Positions 6,370-11,346 of a stretch of DNA of 11,346 nucleotides are shown in pieces; position 1 is the first letter of the stretch; every line of letters begins with the position of its first letter. This stretch comes from Opitutales bacterium (GTDB lineage: Bacteria; Verrucomicrobiota; Verrucomicrobiia; Opitutales; UBA2987): assembly GCA_021772555.1 (NCBI GenBank), contig JAJFLT010000219.1, forward strand, positions 1 through 11,346, read 5' to 3'. Both the position numbers and the translations under genes were made by a program. The notes under the pieces are model-generated. The model searched no databases. It saw nothing but the letters and a program-made list of their open reading frames with translations, and was not told where the DNA came from.

Positions 6370-6399
6370 TTGCCAGATTCTTAAATCCCTCCCTATATC
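6370..6399 (+). promoter_or_regulatory. Possible promoter for the sdh operon
   Basis: TTGCCA (6370-6375) and TATATC (6394-6399) are separated by 18 bases in the 81-base gap between the GspJ-like gene and sdhC. The predicted start point is near 6406, about 35 bases before the sdhC ATG. The match is moderate and the gap is AT-rich, so it could be chance; no terminator hairpin is visible in the same gap. Confidence 0.35.
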
Positions 6400-6440
6400 T
6401 AACTGCTTGAGTTGGATTGATTTTCTGATTGTAAGTTGAA

Positions 6441-7244
6441 ATGGAATCGACAAATGCGACTATAAAACAAAGCGGCTTCGGGCAGACCATGCGTTCGGAT
6501 ACCTGGTGGGTCCAGCCGCTGGCGGTTTTTGCGGGCCTCTCGACTTTTATCATTTACTCGACCTGGGCCGCCTTCCAGGGAAACCATTACACCTTCGGCC
6601 CCTACCTCTCGCCATTTTATTCACCCGAGCTTTTTGGAAACTCAGGACATAGTTGGTTCGGCCCAAAACCGTCGTTCTGGCCATCCGTTCTGCCGTGGTC
6701 TCCGGCCTTTCTCATACTCTGGGCCCCGGCCGGATTTCGCCTCACCTGCTATTATTACCGTGGCGCTTACTACAAGGCATTTTGGGCCGATCCGCCCGCC
6801 TGCGCGGTGGGTGAGCCACGAAAAAGTTTTTGGGGTGAAAATTCCTTTCCCTTAATTATGCAGAATCTCCATCGCTATTTTCTTTACCTGGCTTTGGTCT
6901 TTATAGTTTTACTCGCGCACGACGTTTGGAAAGCGCTCTGGTTCGTTGATCCGGCGACCGGAAACGTTTCATTTGGCATGGGGGTTGGAACGCTTGTATT
7001 AGCCGTCAATGTAATCCTGCTCGGCGGATACACATTGGGCTGCCATTCGTTGCGGCATTTGGTCGGCGGGATGATGGACCAGATTTCCAGATCGCCGACC
7101 CGCAAATGTGCCTATAGTTGTGTCGGTTGTCTCAACAAAAAACACATGCGTTTTGCTTGGTTGAGCCTTTTTTGGGTTGGATTTTCTGATGTGTATGTGC
7201 GGCTTTGCTCGATGGGTGTTTGGACGGACTGGAGAATTTTTTAA
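6441..7244 (+). CDS. sdhC: Succinate dehydrogenase cytochrome b membrane subunit
   Basis: A 267-aa membrane anchor of complex II that binds heme b and passes electrons from the iron-sulfur subunit to quinone. Five hydrophobic segments can be drawn at about 23-46, 82-104, 143-166, 179-201 and 237-257, as in single-subunit (type B) anchors. Candidate heme ligands are H144 (NLHRYF), H160 (LLAHDVW), H202 and H206 (GCHSLRHLVGG). Other family-like stretches are YYYRGAYYKAFWADPPAC, N232 to H235 (NKKH), and the C-terminal SLFWVGFSDVYVRL. It differs strongly from the B. subtilis anchor and is closer to the version found in Actinobacteria and Acidobacteria (from memory). The loop before the last helix carries a CxxxCxxC group (C223, C227, C230), which is unusual. 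Its stop overlaps the sdhA ATG by one base. Assignment rests on both sequence and its place before sdhA. Confidence 0.85.
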   Translation: MESTNATIKQSGFGQTMRSDTWWVQPLAVFAGLSTFIIYSTWAAFQGNHYTFGPYLSPFYSPELFGNSGHSWFGPKPSFWPSVLPWSPAFLILWAPAGFRLTCYYYRGAYYKAFWADPPACAVGEPRKSFWGENSFPLIMQNLHRYFLYLALVFIVLLAHDVWKALWFVDPATGNVSFGMGVGTLVLAVNVILLGGYTLGCHSLRHLVGGMMDQISRSPTRKCAYSCVGCLNKKHMRFAWLSLFWVGFSDVYVRLCSMGVWTDWRIF

Positions 7245-9076
7245 TGGTAGATTATCAAAAATTTGAGTACGACGTGCTCGTTATCGGGGCTGGCGGCGCT
7301 GGTTTGAGGGCCGCCATAGAAGCCTCTGCCGGAGGCGCCTCGGTGGGAATGATTTGCAAGTGTCTCCTCGGCAAGGCCCACACCGTTATGGCGGAAGGAG
7401 GCATCGCCGCCGCATTGGGCAATGTGGACGATCGCGACAATTGGAAAGTGCATTTTTCCGACACCATGCGGGGAGGGCAATATGTCAACAATTGGCGCAT
7501 GGCCGAAATCCATGCCAAGGAAGCCCCCGAGCGCGTGCGGGAACTGGAAGCCTGGGGAGCCGTCTTCGACCGCACCAAGGACGGCCGTATTTTGCAGAGA
7601 AACTTTGGCGGGCACAAGTATCCGCGCTTGGTTCATGTAGGCGACCGCACCGGCCTGGAAATGCTGCGCACCCTTCAGGATTACGGCATTCACCAAGGCA
7701 TCGAAGTGCATATGGAATGCACTGTTATTCGTCTTTTAAAAGATAGTGACGGTTCGCGCGTTTGCGGAGTTGTCGTTTACGACCGGGAAAAAGGACGCTT
7801 CCAGGTATTTCAGTCTAAAGCCGTAATTTTGGCCACCGGAGGCATCGGCCAGGCCTACGAAATCACGAGCAACAGTTGGGATTGCACCGGCGACGGCCAT
7901 TCCCTCGCTTATGAGGCCGGTGCTGAATTGATCGACATGGAATTTATCCAGTTTCACCCCACCGGCATGGTTTGGCCTCCCAGCGTAAAAGGCATTCTTG
8001 TAACGGAGGGCGTCCGGGGCGAAGGCGGCATATTACTGAACAGTGAAGGCCGTCGGTTCATGTTCGACGAAATTCCGGATAACTACAAACACCAGACGGC
8101 CGACAATCCGGAAGAGGGTTGGCGTTACACCCAGGGCGATAAAGAAGCCCGCCGCCCGCCGGAACTCCTTACAAGAGACCACACCGCCCGGTGCATCGTG
8201 CGGGAAATCAAGGAAGGACGGGGCAGCCCTCACGGAGGCGTTTACCTCGATATTGCCTGGATTAAGGAAAAAATCGCCAACTCCGAGGAGCACATAAAAA
8301 GAAAACTTCCCAGCATGTATCACCAGTTCAAGCAACTGGCCGGCATCGACATAACCAAAGAGCCGATGGAAGTGGGACCCACCACTCATTACATAATGGG
8401 CGGCATCCATGTCGACGCCGACTCGCAGATGTCCAACGTGCCGGGGCTTTTTGCCTGTGGAGAGTGTGCCGCGGGCATCAATGGGGCCAACCGTCTGGGG
8501 GGCAATTCGTTATCCGATCTTCTGGTATTGGGAAAACGGGCCGGAGAATACGCCGCCAAGTTCGCCGGTGAAAACAGTCTCGATGGTCTCGATGAGGCGC
8601 AAATCGAAGCGGCGGCGGAAATGGCCCTGGAACCGTTTGGGCGCAATGACGATCCACAGAAGGGAGCGGAAAATCCATATTCGATCCAAAGTGATTTGCA
8701 GAAGTTGATGCAGCACAATGTGGGAATCGTGAGGAAAGAAGGAGAGATGCAACACGCCCTGGAAGAACTCGAACGCCTTGGGGAAAGAGCGGGTAGGGTG
8801 CATGTGGCGGGAAACCGGGAATTCAATCCAGGTTGGCACACGGCCCTTGACCTGACCCATTTGTTAACGATTTCAGAAGCTATCGCTCGTTCCGCCCTTG
8901 ATCGAAAAGAGAGCCGCGGGGCTCATTTTCGGGAAGATTTTCCTGAAAAAAATACCGATTTTGGCCAATGCAATCATATCACTGTAAAAGGTCCTGACGG
9001 AAAAATGCGTGTCCACAGCAAACCGATACAGGAAATGCCGGAAGAGCTTAAAGCGGTTATTAAGGAGATGGGATGA
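7244..9076 (+). CDS. sdhA: Succinate dehydrogenase flavoprotein subunit
   Basis: The FAD subunit that oxidises succinate to fumarate on the cytoplasmic side of complex II. The 610 residues show the dinucleotide-binding GAGGAG (15-20), the His that carries covalent FAD in AHTVMAEGGIAAA (H46), and active-site residues QFHPTG (H238), TEGVRGEGG (E255, R258), TRDHTAR (R311), THYIMGGI (H382) and GANRLGGNSL (R417). The end WHTALDLTHLLTISEAI and GAHFREDFP is typical of the family. A segment of about 25 residues (280-305, including YKHQTADNPEEGW) before R311 is longer than in E. coli SdhA and fits the non-classical subgroup. ATG 7244 is chosen since it overlaps the sdhC stop by one base and begins just before the first beta-strand; the frame extends to a TTG at 7205 inside sdhC. 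The same fold occurs in fumarate reductase, so direction depends on the quinone and physiology. Confidence 0.97.
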   Translation: MVDYQKFEYDVLVIGAGGAGLRAAIEASAGGASVGMICKCLLGKAHTVMAEGGIAAALGNVDDRDNWKVHFSDTMRGGQYVNNWRMAEIHAKEAPERVRELEAWGAVFDRTKDGRILQRNFGGHKYPRLVHVGDRTGLEMLRTLQDYGIHQGIEVHMECTVIRLLKDSDGSRVCGVVVYDREKGRFQVFQSKAVILATGGIGQAYEITSNSWDCTGDGHSLAYEAGAELIDMEFIQFHPTGMVWPPSVKGILVTEGVRGEGGILLNSEGRRFMFDEIPDNYKHQTADNPEEGWRYTQGDKEARRPPELLTRDHTARCIVREIKEGRGSPHGGVYLDIAWIKEKIANSEEHIKRKLPSMYHQFKQLAGIDITKEPMEVGPTTHYIMGGIHVDADSQMSNVPGLFACGECAAGINGANRLGGNSLSDLLVLGKRAGEYAAKFAGENSLDGLDEAQIEAAAEMALEPFGRNDDPQKGAENPYSIQSDLQKLMQHNVGIVRKEGEMQHALEELERLGERAGRVHVAGNREFNPGWHTALDLTHLLTISEAIARSALDRKESRGAHFREDFPEKNTDFGQCNHITVKGPDGKMRVHSKPIQEMPEELKAVIKEMG

Positions 9077-9816
9077 GCGACAAAGCATCATTCAAAATCT
9101 TGCGGGGAACGAAGCAAGAGGTAAAGTTCGAGCAATACGAAACCCCCGTCTCGGAGGGCATGGTGGTACTCGACGCGGTTCATCAAATCCAGGCTGAACA
9201 AGCTCCCGACCTGGCTTGCCGCTGGAATTGCAAAGCCGGAAAATGTGGGTCCTGTTCGGCTGAAATCAATGGAATTCCGCGCCTCATGTGTATGACTCGC
9301 CTGGCCGATCTTCCATTACATAAACCCGTTTCCGTCGAGCCCATAAAAGCCTTTCCTCTAATCAAGGACCTCGCCACCGACGTTTCCTGGAATTTTCATG
9401 TAAAAAAGAAAATCAAACCGTTCAAACCCCGGCCCCCGGACACGGCTGACGGCACCTGGCGCATCTGGCAGGAAGACATTGACCGGGTGCAGGAGTTTCG
9501 TAAATGCATCGAGTGTTTCCTCTGCCAGGATGTCTGCCACGTCTTGCGGGAGCACCAGAAACATGACGAATTTATCGGCCCCCGGTTCCTGGTTCATGTG
9601 GCCGGGCTGGAGATGCACCCGCTGGACACCGAAGACCGCCTGGAGGAATTAAAGAAAGCCTACGGCATCGGTTTCTGCAACATCACCAAATGTTGCACCA
9701 CGGTTTGCCCGGAGGAGATCGCCATTACCGACAACGCCATTATTCCTCTCAAGGAACGGGTGGTCGACCAATTTTACGATCCGCTGGCTATGCTGTTGCG
9801 TAAACTGAAAAAGTAG
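9073..9816 (+). CDS. sdhB: Succinate dehydrogenase iron-sulfur subunit
   Basis: The electron-transfer subunit linking the flavin to the quinone site. All cluster ligands are present in 247 residues: [2Fe-2S] C53, C58, C61, C73 (CKAGKCGSC...C); [4Fe-4S] C145, C148, C151 plus C212; [3Fe-4S] C155, C202, C208. Spacing equals that of E. coli FrdB/SdhB to within a few residues. The usual proline after the fourth cysteine of the CxxCxxCxxxCP motif is His here (C155-H156), and extra cysteines C49 and C207 are not standard ligands. The ATG overlaps the sdhA stop (ATGA), so the two are translationally coupled. The C-terminus ends in a basic tail (LLRKLKK). Confidence 0.96.
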   Translation: MSDKASFKILRGTKQEVKFEQYETPVSEGMVVLDAVHQIQAEQAPDLACRWNCKAGKCGSCSAEINGIPRLMCMTRLADLPLHKPVSVEPIKAFPLIKDLATDVSWNFHVKKKIKPFKPRPPDTADGTWRIWQEDIDRVQEFRKCIECFLCQDVCHVLREHQKHDEFIGPRFLVHVAGLEMHPLDTEDRLEELKKAYGIGFCNITKCCTTVCPEEIAITDNAIIPLKERVVDQFYDPLAMLLRKLKK

Positions 9817-9843
9817 TTAATGCTCATACCATAGAAGGGCCTG

Positions 9844-10341
9844 ATGTTTGAATTAAAGTCGATATCCAGGGAGGCGATTCCCGCCGCCCTCGAACGGGCC
9901 ATGCGCTATCGCCTGCTCAACGACTCGGCCACGGCGGAGAGTATCTGCGAGGATATTCTGCAGATCGATCCAGAAAACGATAAAGCGCTCGTTCTCCTCA
10001 TATTGGCGATGGCTGACCAGTTCAATTCCGATCACCCTGTCGACATGACCCGCATAAAAGATGTTCTCGCACGTTTCAAAGAAGACTACAAAAACTATTA
10101 TTACAGCGGGATTGTCTGTGAACGCCGGGCCAAATCGAAATTGGAAAACGTTTTTCCCGGCTCCAAGTTCGTGGCTTATGAGCTATTTCACGATGCCATG
10201 AAATTGTTTGAGCAAGCCGAGGCGATTCGCCCGGAGGGAAATGACGAAGCCATTTTACGTTGGAATTATTGCGCCCGAACCATCATGCGTTATAATCTGG
10301 AACCAAGACCCAAGGACGATTTCAGGCCGATGCTGGAGTAA
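9844..10341 (+). CDS. TPR-like cytosolic protein between sdhB and menA
   Basis: A 165-aa soluble protein without signal peptide or membrane segment. Two helical hairpins resemble tetratricopeptide repeats: about 15-48 (AMRYRLLNDSATAESICEDI, then QIDPENDKA) and about 111-146 (AYELFHDAMKLFEQAEAIRP, then EGNDEA), each ending in the usual Asp/Arg-Pro turn. The stretch YYSGIVCERRA (87-97) and the end AILRWNYCARTIMRY look conserved rather than random. I recall similar small proteins in Acidobacteria and Verrucomicrobia, but I cannot name a function. It starts 27 bases after sdhB on the same strand, so it is probably cotranscribed. A role in complex II assembly or regulation is only a guess from position. 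Confidence 0.78.
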   Translation: MFELKSISREAIPAALERAMRYRLLNDSATAESICEDILQIDPENDKALVLLILAMADQFNSDHPVDMTRIKDVLARFKEDYKNYYYSGIVCERRAKSKLENVFPGSKFVAYELFHDAMKLFEQAEAIRPEGNDEAILRWNYCARTIMRYNLEPRPKDDFRPMLE

Positions 10342-10383
10342 ATAGTCGGCAAATCCGGCTCATCGGTCAAAAAAAACGTGGAA

Positions 10384-11310
10384 ATGCGGATGTCTTTTCC
10401 GGCTCCAAATTTCAAAAAAATTATGCGAGGCAGGAAAATTCCCTCTCCCCTTATTATTGCGTCCAGGCCCAAAACATTGCCTGCGGCGGTAGTGCCCGTT
10501 TTGCTGGGCACGGCATTGGCTATCCAATCCGGGCCATTCAAGTTCATTCCTGCTGCTTTGTGCCTGGTATTTGCGCTGCTCATCCAGATTGGCGCCAATT
10601 ACGCCCATGATTATTTTGATTTTATGAAAGGCGCCGACACCCCGGATCGTATCGGTCCGGTCCGGGCAGTGGCCAGCGGGATGATGACGCCTGCGGAAAT
10701 GTTCCGTGCCATGACGTTGATTTTCGCAACAGCGTTCCTCGTCGGGTGCGGTTTGATTTATTACGGAGGTTGGTGGCTACTGGCAATCGGCATGGCCAGT
10801 ATTTTTTGCGCGATCACCTATACTGGCGGGCCTTATCCTCTCGGTTATCACGGGTATGGAGATCTGCTGGTATTTATTTTTTTTGGATTGGTCGCGGTCA
10901 TGTTTACCTTTTTTGTCCAGACAGGATATTTTTCAATCAACTCCTTCTGGGTAGCGGTGGCGGCTGGGGGATTGATTACAAATATTCTCATAGTAAACAA
11001 TTACCGGGATGCGGAGAATGACGCTCGATCCGGCAAAAACACCCTCGTGGTCAAATTTGGTAAATCTTTCGCGCTTGCCCATTATCAAATCAATTTTCTC
11101 CTCGCCTTGATCGTCCCAATTATCCTGTGGCGTCTCGGTATGAAGCCCTCAGTTTTGCTTCCGTTAATTATTTGGCCGGCTTGTTACTTTTTAAGCCGGG
11201 GGCTGCGGGATGCTCTTTATGGGCATGAATACAATAAGCTTTTGGCCCAAACGGCGCAATTTCTCATGGCTTACGGAGTGCTTCTCGCGGTCGGTATAAC
11301 GCGCGCATAA
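10384..11310 (+). CDS. menA: 1,4-dihydroxy-2-naphthoate polyprenyltransferase
   Basis: A UbiA-family integral membrane enzyme that joins a polyprenyl chain to 1,4-dihydroxy-2-naphthoate, giving demethylmenaquinone. The 308 residues contain IIASRPKTLPAAVVPVLLG (24-42), the first Asp-rich site NYAHDYFDFMKGAD (N72, D76, D79, D85) that binds prenyl diphosphate through magnesium, and the second site NNYRDAENDARSGKNTL (D209, D213); between and after them are about eight to nine hydrophobic helices. These patterns are MenA-like rather than UbiA-like. Several starts are possible: GTG 10378, ATG 10384, ATG 10390 and ATG 10423 (which leaves nine residues before the first conserved block). None has a Shine-Dalgarno, so the start is uncertain by up to 15 codons. 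It lies 42 bases after the TPR-like gene in the same direction. MenA and complex II together imply menaquinone-linked respiration. Confidence 0.92.
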   Translation: MRMSFPAPNFKKIMRGRKIPSPLIIASRPKTLPAAVVPVLLGTALAIQSGPFKFIPAALCLVFALLIQIGANYAHDYFDFMKGADTPDRIGPVRAVASGMMTPAEMFRAMTLIFATAFLVGCGLIYYGGWWLLAIGMASIFCAITYTGGPYPLGYHGYGDLLVFIFFGLVAVMFTFFVQTGYFSINSFWVAVAAGGLITNILIVNNYRDAENDARSGKNTLVVKFGKSFALAHYQINFLLALIVPIILWRLGMKPSVLLPLIIWPACYFLSRGLRDALYGHEYNKLLAQTAQFLMAYGVLLAVGITRA

Positions 11311-11346
11311 TTTTATGCACTGCCTCCGATTGAATATTATACCCAC

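Noticed and set aside
7205..7243. Upstream TTG start for sdhA
   Set aside because: It would add 13 residues inside sdhC with no family support; ATG 7244 overlaps the sdhC stop and begins just before the first strand of the FAD-binding fold.
8389..8841. 150-codon minus-strand frame opposite sdhA
   Set aside because: It overlaps conserved SdhA coding sequence including the GANRLGGNSL active-site region and has a shadow-type composition.

Overview
The window looks like a chromosomal segment of a menaquinone-respiring bacterium of the PVC group, most likely Verrucomicrobiota. This is inferred from the protein styles: pseudopilins with an 'AFTLxE' N-terminus, an SdhC-A-B succinate dehydrogenase with a single five-helix membrane anchor, and a shortened Rho. 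Shine-Dalgarno sequences are mostly absent. I see no tRNA, rRNA, CRISPR array, insertion sequence or integrase, and nothing that marks a mobile island.

Layout. The left third is read on the minus strand. At the edge, 1-1170 is the N-terminal 390 codons of an uncharacterised, helix-rich, possibly toroid-fold protein whose 3' end lies outside the window. Upstream of it is a candidate intrinsic terminator (1218-1255), then rho (1342-2472). A 450-base divergent region (2473-2925) holds a good extended -10 promoter for rho with a roughly 260-base leader containing short overlapping reading frames, and a near-consensus sigma70-type promoter firing rightward.

That rightward promoter serves a tight cassette of five prepilin-like genes (2926-6359): two GspG-like, one GspH-like, one GspI-like and one GspJ-like. 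All five carry Ala instead of Gly at the -1 cleavage position and keep Glu at +5. No secretion ATPase, platform protein, secretin or prepilin peptidase is encoded in the window, so the assembly machinery must be elsewhere. The cassette resembles the Verrucomicrobia-specific prepilin cassettes but has a GspG pair at the front.

The right half (6441-11310) is also rightward: sdhC-sdhA-sdhB, overlapping or translationally coupled, then a small TPR-like cytosolic protein and menA (1,4-dihydroxy-2-naphthoate polyprenyltransferase). Together these genes encode complex II and a step in making the menaquinone it would reduce.

The best candidates for a little-described system are the five-gene pseudopilin cassette with its uniform Ala(-1) processing site, and the rho locus, with its reduced RNA-binding N-terminus and ORF-bearing leader. 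The rest is recognisable metabolism.
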